A stretch of 64,000 nt of DNA from Desulfacinum infernum DSM 9756. Lineage in GTDB: Bacteria > Desulfobacterota > Syntrophobacteria > Syntrophobacterales > DSM-9756. Shown in pieces: positions 41,139 through 49,649 of the stretch (the stretch's first letter is position 1; each line of letters opens with the position of its first letter). The notes below the pieces were generated by a model. The model had not been told where the DNA came from. It saw only the letters and a program-made list of their open reading frames with translations, and searched no databases. The translations under genes and the position numbers were made by a program. Where the stretch lies: the NCBI RefSeq assembly GCF_900129305.1, contig NZ_FQVB01000004.1:124001-188000 (forward strand). Reading direction: 5' to 3'.

Positions 41139-42106
41139 GACGCCGTGGCCTGTGCTTTCTTCTTTTCTTGAAAGAACTTGACCGCCCGATCGAGCAGCGG
41201 CACGAATGTGTTCATGAAAAGCACGGAAAACATGACGCCTTCCGGAAAGTTGGAATAGCGTCGCAACAGGATGGTGAGGGAGCCGATGCCGACTCCATAA
41301 ACCCACTGGGCGGGTTTAGTCTTGGGCCCGCTGATGGGTTCGGTGACCACGAAAAAGGCGCCGAACAACAGAGATCCAGCCAGGAGATTGGTGAGGGGGT
41401 CGGGGACTCCGGGAACCCGCAGGATGTAGAGAATGGAAGCGGTGGCGGCGGCTCCGAAAAGGCACGAGACGGCCAGTCGCCACTGGGCGGCCTTCTTATA
41501 GATGATGTAGACGCCGCCGAGAAGAACAAGCAGGGCGCTGGTTTCTCCCATGGACCCGGAAATGTTGCCGAAAAAGAGCGGCCCCAGGGGAACGTCCTGC
41601 CCGGCCTGGACCAGGCGCAAGGGCGTGGCGGACGTGACCGCGTCCAAGGGCGGAAGCCAGCCGCGGACCCCCTCGGCCAGGGAACCGAAGGGCGGCACCC
41701 ATCGCGCCGTGAGGAAGATGGGAAAGCTGATATAAACGAAACAGCGCCCCACCATGGCCGGGTTGTAGACGTTGTAGCCGAATCCGCCGAAGGCCATCTT
41801 GCCGAATACGACGCCGAAAACGATGCCCACGGCGACGATCCAAAGGGGCACCGTGGGAGGGAGACTCAGGGAATAGATGAGACTGGTCACAAAGACCGCG
41901 GAGGTGACGGGCTTGCCCTGCCGAAGGGTGAAAGCGGCTTCCGCCAGGGTGCCGGCCGTGAGGGCCACCAAGGTGACAAGGATCGGGCGCCAGCCGAAGA
42001 AAAGGACCGATCCGGCAAGACACGGCAGCAAACCCACAACGACCCGCATCATCACCGGTTGCACCAGAAGATACTTCTTGGGAACCAAGCCACCGCTGGG
42101 CATCAT
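41135..42106 (-). CDS. nqrB: Na+-NQR subunit B
   Basis: This is the core membrane subunit with about ten helices and covalent FMN. The flavinylation motif DAVTSATPL places FMN on Thr161 (numbered from the start used). FGGFGYNVYNPAMVGRCFVY, GSMGETSALLVLLGG, FFVVTEPISGPKTKPAQWVYG and YSNFPEGVMFSVLFMNTFVPL are family blocks. The first codon is uncertain: ATG 42106/42103 has GGAAG upstream, while the frame opens at ATG 42178 with no ribosome site. With 323 residues it is shorter than standard NqrB (~410), lacking N-terminal sequence. No nqrA precedes it. Confidence 0.9.
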   Translation of the reverse strand: MMPSGGLVPKKYLLVQPVMMRVVVGLLPCLAGSVLFFGWRPILVTLVALTAGTLAEAAFTLRQGKPVTSAVFVTSLIYSLSLPPTVPLWIVAVGIVFGVVFGKMAFGGFGYNVYNPAMVGRCFVYISFPIFLTARWVPPFGSLAEGVRGWLPPLDAVTSATPLRLVQAGQDVPLGPLFFGNISGSMGETSALLVLLGGVYIIYKKAAQWRLAVSCLFGAAATASILYILRVPGVPDPLTNLLAGSLLFGAFFVVTEPISGPKTKPAQWVYGVGIGSLTILLRRYSNFPEGVMFSVLFMNTFVPLLDRAVKFFQEKKKAQATAS

Positions 42107-42409
42107 TTCTTCCGATCGTCCGCCTAGATTGCAGAATCCGAAACCACCACCGTCCGTCACTTTCGTGCGTGCCCTCATAGCTAACCGATTAGGAGAAGTA
42201 GTTCAAGAGAGCTGATGCCGTTGCCACGGCGGTTGCCGCTGGGGTGGTAGGTGGTTTGTCCGCAGAGGTTGCCGTCCCTCAAGTCTTTTTTAAAAAAAAC
42301 CGAAGGGGTGAATGAAAGGTTGCAATTGGATGTCCGGATCGCTATAAGGCCGCAATTTTCAGGAACGGGGGATCGCCGTTCCATCTATCCTGTGGAAGGG
42401 GATATCACC

Positions 42410-42664
42410 ATGGTCTGCTGCGACCTCAAGCCAACATGCTGCTTTTTTCTCACCGAGTGCCGGAAATCGTGTAACGGGCGCATGCGCGAACGCTATTGCG
42501 ATGGAGATTACACGGGCTGCGCCCGCTACATCACGGCGCGGGCGGTGGGCAAGGGGCAAGTGCCCGACGATCTCCTGCCGGAAGAGGTGGATCGGTTGCG
42601 GGATCTCTTTTCCCGGCTCGAAAAGGACCCGGGCGCGCTGAGAGCCCAAGAAAAGTGCGGATGA
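42410..42664 (+). CDS. Small cysteine-rich protein
   Basis: This 84-residue protein has nine Cys, eight of them in the first 37 residues (CC at 3-4, CC at 10-11, 17, 21, 30, 37). It contains TECRKSCNGRMRERYCDGDY and GCARYI. The YC...Y..CARY pattern recalls small Cys-rich modules found alone or next to signalling proteins in anaerobes, and could bind a metal or Fe-S centre. The C-terminal half is helical (LPEEVDRLRDLFSRLEKD). GGAAGGGG precedes the ATG at 42410. It is divergent from nqrB; function is unknown. Confidence 0.75.
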   Translation: MVCCDLKPTCCFFLTECRKSCNGRMRERYCDGDYTGCARYITARAVGKGQVPDDLLPEEVDRLRDLFSRLEKDPGALRAQEKCG

Positions 42665-42737
42665 GCGGGAATAGATCCTAAACGCGTAGGATCCCAGGTG
42701 GAACCTGAAGCAGGGGTTCGTAGGGCGCCGTGTCGGT

Positions 42738-43337
42738 TCACCGCTTCCAGAGCGCCCGTGGATCTTTGAGTTTCTCCCCTTCCCCGGGATACACCCTCTT
42801 TTCGTCTTCCGGGATGGGCGTGCCGGGATGCGGCCAGACATGGCCCACTGGATCGGGTCCCTCCAATGTGACGGCGGACGGGTGGGGATCCACGAGCCGC
42901 GGCCGGCGGCGCACATCCACATCGGGCAGCGGATAGCTGAACTCGATGGGGATGCCGTTGGGATCGAAAGAATAGAGCGACCAGATGAAGCCGTGATCGA
43001 TCACCTCGGACGCCCAGAAGCCGGCGGCCTCCAGCCGCGCCTTCAATTCCCAAAGATCGTCCGCTCCTTCGAGCGAAAAGGATACGTGATCGAAGACGAC
43101 GGGACCGCGCACCGGCACGCCGTGGTCTTTTTCATCCACCGGGGCCGCATCGGGCCATTCGAAAAAGGCGATGGCATCGGTTCCGGAGATGGAAAAGAAA
43201 TAGTGACGGTAACCGGGCCGTCCCATGGCCACCACGAGTGGCATGCCCAGAAGATCCCTCCAGAAGCGAATGGTTGCGTCCATATCTCGTGTCACCATGG
43301 CCAGGTGGTTGATCCCGTTGTAGCGGATGGGTTTCAT
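42738..43337 (-). CDS. VOC (glyoxalase/dioxygenase) superfamily protein
   Basis: This 199-residue vicinal-oxygen-chelate protein has GINHLAMVTRDMDATIRFWRDLLGMPLV as the first beta-alpha-beta unit (metal ligand His in INHLA). GPVVFDHVSFSLEG (His) and SLYSFDPNGIPIEFSY (Glu) supply the other expected metal ligands, so it may be catalytic (glyoxalase, dioxygenase or isomerase type). A C-terminal extension (~140-199) is Pro/charged. AAGGAGTACTTCTCC precedes the ATG. The substrate cannot be inferred from neighbours. Confidence 0.9.
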   Translation of the reverse strand: MKPIRYNGINHLAMVTRDMDATIRFWRDLLGMPLVVAMGRPGYRHYFFSISGTDAIAFFEWPDAAPVDEKDHGVPVRGPVVFDHVSFSLEGADDLWELKARLEAAGFWASEVIDHGFIWSLYSFDPNGIPIEFSYPLPDVDVRRRPRLVDPHPSAVTLEGPDPVGHVWPHPGTPIPEDEKRVYPGEGEKLKDPRALWKR

Positions 43338-43386
43338 GGAGAAGTACTCCTTGCAAGAGCGAGTTTGATCGGTGTGCTTCGGGCTG

Positions 43387-43418
43387 ATGTAGGGGCGGTT
43401 CGCGAACCGCCCCTACAT
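43387..43418. repeat. Dispersed palindrome, family A, copy 4 (perfect)
   Basis: A perfect 16-bp inverted repeat has the half-site ATGTAGGGGCGGTTCG and its exact complement. It lies upstream of the VOC gene, where it could affect its promoter region. Confidence 0.85.
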
Positions 43419-43612
43419 GCCTTGGCTTTGCGCGTGCGCGTTCAGTGAAATTCACGGGGGCCGCTTTCTGCATCCGCACGAAAAGAAGGAAGCGGCTGTG
43501 GGCAAGCAATCCCCTTTATGGTAGCCTTGGCAGAATGATGCGACGGTCCCGGCCGGCCCCTCTTCTCCCGGCCGAAAAAACGTTGCCCCCAGTGTCTATC
43601 GGGAGCGAATCG

Positions 43613-44734
43613 GTGGCCAAAGTCATCGTGAAAAGCCTAGCCGATTATGATCATCGGCTCAAGGAAACGATCTCCTCCCTGCTGGAGCCCCTTCTCCCGG
43701 CCGGGAGACTGCGAAACGCCCGGGTTCTGGTAAAACCCAACCTGCTGGCTCCCGCCGCGGCGGAACGGGCGGTGGTGACCCACCCGGCTATCGTGAAAAC
43801 CGTTTGCCAATGGGTTCTGGATGTCTCCGACGGCACGGCGCGCATCCTGGTGGCCGACAGCCCCGCCGTGGGACCCTTTGGCGCCGTCCTTCGCCGGAGC
43901 GGCCTGGAAGAAGCCCTGCGGGACTTGCCCGTTCAAGTGCAGGAGTTCAAGGAATCGGTGAGCGTCTCGGCGGCTCCTCCCTTCCATAGGCTGGAGCTGG
44001 CCCGAGAAGCCGTGGAAGCGGACGTGGTGGTGAATGTGCCCAAATGGAAGGCGCACTCCCAGATGTTACTCACCCTGGCGGTGAAGAACCTCTTCGGCTG
44101 TGTGGTGGGGGTCCGAAAGCCCCAATGGCATATGCGTGCGGGCGTGGATGCGGAGTGGTTTGCCCGGCTCCTGGTCACCATCTGCCGAACCATCGACCCG
44201 GCGGTGCATCTGCTGGACGGCGTCCAGGGGCTGGAAGGGGACGGTCCAGGATTGGGAGGGACCCCCAGGCCCATCGGGTACCTTCTCGCCTCAAGCAGCG
44301 GGGAGGCCCTGGACTGCGCGGTATGCCGAATCCTCGGGATCGACGCCGTGGAGCTACCCACCTTGCGGGCGGCCATGGACCAGGGCTTTCAGCCGTCCGC
44401 CGTGGAAATCGAAGGAAAAGTCGAGCCCGTCACGGACTTCCGTCTGCCGAAAATGGGTTCGCTGCTCTTCGGACCCCCGAAGCTTCATGGGCTGCAAAGG
44501 CGATACCTGCTGCGGCGCCCCGAGGTCCTTCCCGGCCGGTGTCGAGCGTGCGGCAAGTGCTGGGAGATCTGCCCGGCCGGGGCGGTTGCAGAATCCCATC
44601 CCGAACCACGCTTCGACTATGAAAAGTGTATTCGTTGTTACTGCTGCGTGGAAGTCTGCCCCTTCGGGGCGCTGATGCCGCGTGAGTCGGCCTTGGGCCG
44701 CCTCCTTTCCCTGGCCACGCGCCGTGCGTGGTAG
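43613..44734 (+). CDS. DUF362 protein with C-terminal 2[4Fe-4S] ferredoxin domain
   Basis: This 373-residue protein has a DUF362 domain (1-~290: NARVLVKPNLLAP, ILVADSPAVGPFGAVLRRSG, ADVVVNVPKWKAHSQMLLTLAVKNLFGCVVG, LLDGVQGLEGDGPG). A bacterial ferredoxin module follows with CRACGKCWEICPAGAV and CIRCYCCVEVCPFGAL (two CxxCxxCxxxCP clusters). Such proteins are common in anaerobes and of unknown redox role. GTG at 43613, 7 bp after GGGAG, is the best start; upstream in-frame ATGs at 43445 and 43535 have weaker sites. Confidence 0.88.
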   Translation: MAKVIVKSLADYDHRLKETISSLLEPLLPAGRLRNARVLVKPNLLAPAAAERAVVTHPAIVKTVCQWVLDVSDGTARILVADSPAVGPFGAVLRRSGLEEALRDLPVQVQEFKESVSVSAAPPFHRLELAREAVEADVVVNVPKWKAHSQMLLTLAVKNLFGCVVGVRKPQWHMRAGVDAEWFARLLVTICRTIDPAVHLLDGVQGLEGDGPGLGGTPRPIGYLLASSSGEALDCAVCRILGIDAVELPTLRAAMDQGFQPSAVEIEGKVEPVTDFRLPKMGSLLFGPPKLHGLQRRYLLRRPEVLPGRCRACGKCWEICPAGAVAESHPEPRFDYEKCIRCYCCVEVCPFGALMPRESALGRLLSLATRRAW

Positions 44735-44847
44735 CCTGTCTCGCCCTGGGGCTGGAAGAAAGATGGCCGCGACGCTTGACTTACCATCCGGGGAGCACTA
44801 GGGTTGCCTCAAGGATTACCGAGAAACGAAACAGTAAGGAGAAACAG

Positions 44848-45318
44848 ATGAAGAAAGCGGAAAAGGGCGATTTCGTCAAAGTGCACTACACGGGCAAGCT
44901 GGATGACGGCCAGATTTTTGATTCCAGCGAGGGGGGGCAGCCCCTGGAATTCCAGCTCGGTTCCGGACAAGTCATTCCGGGTTTCGAAGAGGCCATCACG
45001 GGGATGGCCGTGAACGAAAAGAAGAGCTTCCGAATTCCCGCCGAGGATGCCTACGGGGAAAGGGACGAGCGGTTGACCCAGTCCTTCGCCCGATCGGAAC
45101 TGCCTCCCAATTTCGAACCGCAGCTGGGCCAGGTGCTCTCACTCACCACCCACGACAACCAGACGGTGTACGCCACCGTGACCGATGTGAACGATGAGGC
45201 CATCACCCTGGACCTGAACCACTTCTTGGCCGGCAAGGCCTTGAATTTCGACGTGGAACTGGTGGAAATCAGCGACCAACCGTCCCAGGGCGGTTGTGGT
45301 TGCGGCTGCAGCTGCTGA
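44848..45318 (+). CDS. FKBP-type peptidyl-prolyl isomerase, SlyD-like, with Cys-rich tail
   Basis: This 156-residue cytosolic foldase has an FKBP domain with KVHYTGKLDDGQIFDSS, PLEFQLGSGQVIPGFEEAI and GEKKSF-like NEKKSFRIPAEDAYG. The inserted-in-flap chaperone domain (~70-130) and return strand AGKALNFDVELVEI identify the SlyD type. The C-terminus GGCGCGCSC is a metal-binding tail reminiscent of the Cys/His-rich tail of nickel-handling SlyD. TAAGGAGAAAC precedes the ATG. A strong terminator follows at 45365. Confidence 0.93.
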   Translation: MKKAEKGDFVKVHYTGKLDDGQIFDSSEGGQPLEFQLGSGQVIPGFEEAITGMAVNEKKSFRIPAEDAYGERDERLTQSFARSELPPNFEPQLGQVLSLTTHDNQTVYATVTDVNDEAITLDLNHFLAGKALNFDVELVEISDQPSQGGCGCGCSC

Positions 45319-45364
45319 CGAGATCGCCCGTTTGAGATAGATTCTGTTTGAGAACGAGAGCGAG

Positions 45365-45397
45365 GGGCGGGATGGCATCCATCCCGCCCGTTTTTTT
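45365..45397 (+). terminator. Intrinsic terminator after the FKBP gene
   Basis: An 11-bp perfect stem (GGGCGGGATGG, loop CAT, CCATCCCGCCC) plus a run of seven T follows the stop codon by 46 bp. Confidence 0.9.
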
Positions 45398-45588
45398 CAG
45401 CCGGTCCGGTAGTTGGGCTCTTCGCCGACCCGGCCCACCACGAAGAGCTGCCCTCCGCATTCGGGGCAAAACAGATTCTGAACCAGTCGCCTTTCCCCCG
45501 GCCCAGCCTCATCGTAGGAAAGATCCGTGACCAGGAAGTGGGAAGAGATGCCGCAATCCTGGCACATGCATTCCATATGATCCGCCAT
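45397..45588 (-). CDS. Small zinc-ribbon protein
   Basis: This 63-residue protein has two metal-binding knuckles, CMCQDCG (residues 7-12) and CPECGG (about 41-46), spaced like a zinc ribbon or rubredoxin-type fold. The segment between them is charged. Function is unknown; such small ribbons occur as stand-alone proteins in sulfate reducers. The ATG at 45588 is the only reasonable start. It is convergent with the FKBP gene, whose terminator reaches its stop codon. Confidence 0.7.
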   Translation of the reverse strand: MADHMECMCQDCGISSHFLVTDLSYDEAGPGERRLVQNLFCPECGGQLFVVGRVGEEPNYRTG

Positions 45589-45715
45589 GGCCTCTGCTCA
45601 CCTCCCTTCCCGCCAAGCCTTGAGCGCATCTTGCCCGGGCGGACGTTTTTCCGCATGAGCTGGGAGCTTGTCTGAGTATAGGCCGAGAGCGCCTTACGGA
45701 AGATTTCGCCATCCC

Positions 45716-45750
45716 CGCGAAGCTTGTCCCCGGCTTGAACGGGGAGCGGG
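45716..45750. repeat. Dispersed repeat family F, copy 2
   Basis: The sequence CCCGCGAAGCTTGTCCCCGG and the following AACGGGGAG are nearly identical to 5297-5331. Confidence 0.7.
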
Positions 45751-46046
45751 GATTCAGAATTCCCGGCAAGTTAGAGGCTCCCGCTTCCGCCCGGCATATT
45801 TAGCACGGTGCAGGACGGTTGCCAACGCTGCCGTTGCTTCATCCCAGGAGGGCTGTGAATGGGAGTGGAGGGTTATTGGGTCCTCAGCGGAAGACAGTCG
45901 GGGAGCCCGGCATGAGCCGGGTGCGGGCCGCATGGCGAATGGACGGCATGCCGGTTCCTGCGCAAAAGACGTTTCCCGCACGTAGACTAGCGCATGGGCG
46001 GAACACCATGATGGTATGCGGCAAATTGGGATGCATGAAGACCTGG

Positions 46047-46080
46047 ACTGTAGGGGCGAAAGATTTTTCGCCCCTACAGT
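46047..46080. repeat. Dispersed palindrome, family A, copy 5
   Basis: Arms ACTGTAGGGGCGAAA and TTTCGCCCCTACAGT (with a short AT-rich centre) form an almost perfect stem. The outer ACTGTAGGGG matches copy 2. Confidence 0.8.
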
Positions 46081-46186
46081 TCGCGTCCCCCATGTTCTTG
46101 TTGGCGTTCACGGGTCCCAAGGGGCCGGCCCCCGGGAAGGGACGGGGAGCACCGCGACGGGCTTCCGGTTGGGGCGGGGCAGGAGG

Positions 46187-46398
46187 AGCCTGTCCGAAAC
46201 CGTTCCGGATGAGCGCTTTTCCCGTAGCGCAGCCCTTCAGGGCTGCGCAAGAAGCCCCGGACGTTGGATAGGCCATCGCTCACTTCCCGTCACTTCAAGG
46301 GGCTGCGATGGACCTTTCCGGGGGGCTCAAGCCCAGCGGCTACGAGGAGGACCCAAATTCCTCGGCCTTGTAGGTCGGAGAACTGTTGTCGGACAGCC
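46187..46398. repeat. MITE-like repeat element, copy 2 with outer inverted repeats
   Basis: The inner part (46221-46347) matches copy 1 at 5449-5575, including CGTAGCGCAGCCCTTCAGGG at one end and AGCGGCTACGAGG at the other. Outside it, AGCCTGTCCGAAA (46193) and TCGGACAGCCTC (46390) form a further imperfect inverted pair, suggesting an element of about 210 bp. Confidence 0.6.
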
Positions 46399-46400
46399 TC

Positions 46401-47381
46401 TTAGAGTTCATCCACCGGCGTGCGTTCGATCTTGGCCTTGCTTTTGGCCTCGCCGATGAACTGCTCCACCGCCCCTTTCACCTTCTGCTTTTGGAGATGA
46501 TCCACGATGGTGTCCTTCACGTCCGCAAACGGAACGGTCTCGGCGGGCTTCTTCTCCGTCACCTGAATGAGGTGATAGCCGAACTGGGTCTCCACCACAT
46601 CGCTCGTCTTGCCGGGCTCCAGGGCGAAGGCTGCCTTTTCGAAGGGCTCGACCATCTCGCCACGGCCGAACAGCCCCAGATCCCCGCCTTTTTCCCGACT
46701 CGGACAGTCGGACATCTCGGAAGCCACAGCGGCGAAGTCTTCGCCCTTTTGGAGTCTTTTCTGGGCGTCGGCGATCTTTTCGCGGGCCGCCTTCTTGTCC
46801 GCTTCCGAAGCGTCCGGGGCTACCGCGGCCAGAATGTGACGGGCATGGACCCGCTCCGGCCTTTCAAAGAGCTCATGGCGCTCCTTGTAGAAGGCCTCCG
46901 CCTCCGCATCGCTCACCGTGACCCCTCGGCTCAGGTCTTTGTCGATGAACTGCTCGATGGCGCTGTTTTGCAAAAGCTCTTGTCGGAGGGAAGCCTCGGT
47001 AAGGTTCATGCCCTTGAGGGCTTCCGTGTAGGCCTCCGGGGTGTCGAATCGGCTCTTGAGGTCGGCCAGTCGCGCTTCAACGGCTTGGGAGTCTCCCTTG
47101 TAGCCCTTGGCGGTGGATGCCTGGTAGAGGATCTCGCGATCGATGAGGCTTTCCAGAACCCGCTCCTTGACATCGCGAAGCTGCACGTCATTGAGCAGGT
47201 GGCCCGACTGCAGAAGACTTTGGCGAACGCCGTCCATCTGCCGATCGAAGGCGTCGCGGGATATGGCCGTTCCGTTCACCACCGCAGCCGGGCCAGCATC
47301 GGCGGCCGCAGCCGGATCGGCCGGCAGGAAGGCAAGAGCGGCCACCAGGCAAAGCAAAGCGAACCTTCTTAACTGTGTCAT
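46401..47381 (-). CDS. SurA/PpiC-type peptidyl-prolyl isomerase (periplasmic foldase)
   Basis: This 326-residue protein has a Sec signal peptide (LRRFALLCLVAALAFLPADPAAA). A SurA-like N-terminal helical domain (~30-180) is followed by one parvulin/PpiC domain (~180-285: VHARHILAAVAPDASEADK, GEDFAAVASEMSDCPSREKGGDLG, GRGEMVEPFEKAAFAL, TQFGYHLIQV) and a C-terminal helix that completes the chaperone fold. It probably assists outer-membrane protein folding. The ATG at 47381 follows GGGAG; an earlier ATG (47426) overlaps the cspA terminator. Confidence 0.92.
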   Translation of the reverse strand: MTQLRRFALLCLVAALAFLPADPAAAADAGPAAVVNGTAISRDAFDRQMDGVRQSLLQSGHLLNDVQLRDVKERVLESLIDREILYQASTAKGYKGDSQAVEARLADLKSRFDTPEAYTEALKGMNLTEASLRQELLQNSAIEQFIDKDLSRGVTVSDAEAEAFYKERHELFERPERVHARHILAAVAPDASEADKKAAREKIADAQKRLQKGEDFAAVASEMSDCPSREKGGDLGLFGRGEMVEPFEKAAFALEPGKTSDVVETQFGYHLIQVTEKKPAETVPFADVKDTIVDHLQKQKVKGAVEQFIGEAKSKAKIERTPVDEL

Positions 47382-47404
47382 GCTGTTCTCCCATTGTGAA
47401 ATGG

Positions 47405-47440
47405 TAAAAAAAAGCACCCCGGACATGGCCCGGGGTGCTT
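47405..47440 (-). terminator. Intrinsic terminator of cold-shock gene
   Basis: On the minus strand a perfect 11-bp stem (AAGCACCCCGG type, 7-nt loop) is followed by eight U. It lies 25 bp beyond the cspA stop and 24 bp before the ppiC-type gene start. Confidence 0.9.
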
Positions 47441-47464
47441 CCTTATCCGTCGTCCGTCTTCAGC

Positions 47465-47662
47465 TTAGATTCTCTTCACGTTGATGGCCTGAGGGCCCTT
47501 GGGGGTTTCCGTAATGTCGAAACTGACGGCATCTCCGTCGGTCAACGTCCGGAAGCCCTCTCCCTGGATGCCCGTGTAGTGAACAAAGACGTCTCCCTGG
47601 CTGTCCGTTTCAATGAAGCCATAACCCTTCTTCTCATTGAACCATTTGACTCGGCCTTCCAT
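47465..47662 (-). CDS. cspA: Cold-shock protein, CspA family
   Basis: This is a 65-residue single cold-shock domain that binds single-stranded RNA/DNA. RNP1 is GYGFIE (12-19 region, [10 protein letters not shown]), RNP2 is DVFVHY, and the family end is [26 protein letters not shown] lies 10 bp upstream of the ATG. About 150 bp of upstream spacer may hold the long 5' UTR usual for csp genes; no defined RNA element was recognised. A strong terminator follows. Confidence 0.96.
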   Translation of the reverse strand: MEGRVKWFNEKKGYGFIETDSQGDVFVHYTGIQGEGFRTLTDGDAVSFDITETPKGPQAINVKRI

Positions 47663-48091
47663 GTTTCCAGAACTCCTCTCTTCTGTGGTACGCCTCGTCG
47701 GGTCTTGCTCGGCGGCAGCCAGGAGATGGTCTTGCCCAAGCGGAAGACCGTACTTCCATGGGCCCCAGGAACTGACCCCAACTACACGTACACAAAAACG
47801 TTAAAACCTGGGAAAACACAACGTTTCCCATTTACCACAACGACCCTTCTAGCCCAGTCCGTTGGAAGAGACAAGTGAATAATCATGCCAAGATGTCCGC
47901 CGTACGGCGAAAATTGTCAATTCCACGGGGCTGGACACTCCTTGTTTCGCTTCGTCGGTTGGTGGTACGATTTTCCATCCCATGGCCGTCACCCCGGGTA
48001 GCTTTTGCAGGCGGTGGGGAAGAAGTTCCCCATCCGGATGATGGGTGCAGGAGCGGTTTGCAACCGCCTTTTGGCTGATAAAGGAGAAGAC
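47663..48091. other. 430-bp divergent region between cspA and the HAD phosphatase gene
   Basis: This probably contains the promoter and untranslated leader of cspA on the minus side and the ribosome site AAAGGAGAAGA of the phosphatase on the plus side. No coding region or repeat family member was recognised. Confidence 0.5.
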
Positions 48092-48742
48092 ATGCGTTTT
48101 CGGGGCGTTCTTTTCGATCTGGATGGAACATTGCTGGACACCATTTCCGACCTGGCGGAGGCTATGAATCGAGTGCTTCGAAGGCACGGTTTCCCCCCGC
48201 ACGCCGTGGCTGACTACAAGAGGTTCGTCGGTGACGGCGTGGAGTGGCTGGTGCGGCGCGCGCTGCCCGACGGCAGCTGCTCCCAGGAGGAGATTCCTCG
48301 TTTTGTCGCCGCCATGCGCGAGGAGTACCGGGCTTTGGGTCATGCGCATACCCGGCCCTACGACGGAATTCCGGAAGTTCTGGACGCCCTTGCGGCAAAA
48401 GGAGCGCGTTTGGCCGTCCTTTCCAACAAGATGGACGACTTCACCAAAGACATGGTGGCCCGATTCTTTCCGAAGTTCCGTTTCGATGCGGTGGTGGGCG
48501 CGTCGCCCGGAGCTCCCGTGAAGCCCGATCCGTCCGCCGCCCGGCAGATCGCCCGGGATGCCGGAATTCCCCCTTCGGACTGGATCCACCTGGGCGACAC
48601 GGCCGTGGACATGAAGACCGCCGTGGCGTCGGGCATGTTTCCCGTGGGGGCCTTATGGGGGTTTCGAGCGGCGGAGGAACTGGTTCAAGGCGGCGCCCAG
48701 GTTCTCCTGCGGACGCCGCGTGCTCTTCTTCCCTTCCTGTAG
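48092..48742 (+). CDS. HAD-family phosphatase, phosphoglycolate phosphatase type
   Basis: This 216-residue HAD hydrolase of the Gph/PGP type has motif I FDLDGTLLDT (D9, D11), a helical cap (~16-80), motif II LSNKM (Ser), motif III KPDPSAARQIA (Lys) and motif IV HLGDTAVDMKTA (Asp). All catalytic residues are in place. Phosphoglycolate is the usual substrate by homology, but HAD specificity is hard to read from sequence. The ATG at 48092 follows AAAGGAGAAGAC. Confidence 0.88.
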   Translation: MRFRGVLFDLDGTLLDTISDLAEAMNRVLRRHGFPPHAVADYKRFVGDGVEWLVRRALPDGSCSQEEIPRFVAAMREEYRALGHAHTRPYDGIPEVLDALAAKGARLAVLSNKMDDFTKDMVARFFPKFRFDAVVGASPGAPVKPDPSAARQIARDAGIPPSDWIHLGDTAVDMKTAVASGMFPVGALWGFRAAEELVQGGAQVLLRTPRALLPFL

Positions 48743-48998
48743 CACCGTTTCGGAAGCACAAGAGCGGACCGCCATCCACCCATGCATCAGAGGTGGCCTT
48801 GCACAGTCCATGCGCCCCGGATGTGGGGGCGAATGCCAAACCGGGCTTTCCCCTTGTGGTCGTCCTGGACTTCCGTGATGGTGGTGAATGCGAAAAAGAA
48901 CGAGATAGGAACGCGAGCCCACGGCCATGAGCGCCATGGGTGGGAGCGGTGAGCGCGGGGGCGCTGACGCCTGCTAAAACGCGATCGCGGACGCAGGA

Positions 48999-49649
48999 AT
49001 GGAAAACGGAACCACGAAAAAGAAGCGGAAGGCCGTAAAGATCCTGCAAATCTTGGCGGAACGCTACGGCACCACGCCCTGGAATTGGCACACCCGCCGG
49101 GATCCCTTTCGGGTGCTCGTGGGGACGGTGCTGTCCCACCGCACCCGCGATGAAATGACCGATGCGGCCGCCCGGGCCGTCCTGGCCCGGTATCCGACCC
49201 CGGAAAGCCTGGCCGAGGCTCCCGTGGAGATTCTCCGGGAGCTGGTACGACCGGTGAACTTCTTCAAGACCAAGGCGGGACGCCTTAAGGAGATCGCGCA
49301 GGTCCTTTGCGAGCGGCACGGGGGGTGCGTGCCCGACACCATGGAGGATTTGCTGGCGCTTCCCGGTGTGGGCCGAAAGACGGCCGCCTGTGTGTTGGTC
49401 TACGGCTTTCGCATACCCGCGCTTCCGGTGGACACCCATGTGCACCGCATCAGCAATCGTTTGGGGGTGGTTCGAACCGAAAGAGGCGAAGAGACGGAAC
49501 GGGAACTGCGCGATTTGCTTCCGGATCCGTGGCTTCTTCTGGTGAACGAGCTTTTGGTCAAGCACGGGCAGACGATCTGTCGGCCGCGAAATCCCCTTTG
49601 TTCGCAGTGTCCCGTACAGGAGTATTGCGATGCCTACGGCGGTGATTGA
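48999..49649 (+). CDS. nth: Endonuclease III
   Basis: This is a DNA glycosylase/AP lyase for oxidised pyrimidines. The 216-residue protein has the HhH loop LPGVGRKTA with catalytic Lys127, Asp145 (VDTHVHR) and the [4Fe-4S] loop C194-x6-C201-x2-C204-x5-C210. It opens a compact run of five genes (nth-tatD-methyltransferase-dinB-ilvA) with overlaps at every junction, indicating one transcript. The tatD start lies 20 bp inside its 3' end. Confidence 0.95.
   Translation: MENGTTKKKRKAVKILQILAERYGTTPWNWHTRRDPFRVLVGTVLSHRTRDEMTDAAARAVLARYPTPESLAEAPVEILRELVRPVNFFKTKAGRLKEIAQVLCERHGGCVPDTMEDLLALPGVGRKTAACVLVYGFRIPALPVDTHVHRISNRLGVVRTERGEETERELRDLLPDPWLLLVNELLVKHGQTICRPRNPLCSQCPVQEYCDAYGGD

Larger units (their letters stand above)
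45589..46400. other. 810-bp repeat-filled intergenic region
   Basis: No coding region is convincing. It contains the repeat at 45716-45750 (as at 5297), a family A palindrome at 46047-46080, and the MITE-like element at 46221-46347 with longer flanking inverted repeats (46190-46398). The segment 45800-46040 shows no recognised motif. Confidence 0.65.

Noticed and set aside
38055-42178. Rnf complex instead of Nqr
   Set aside because: The ferredoxin/FAD/NAD subunit is clearly NqrF-like (plant-type 2Fe-2S, FAD and NAD domains) and no RnfB or RnfC is present.
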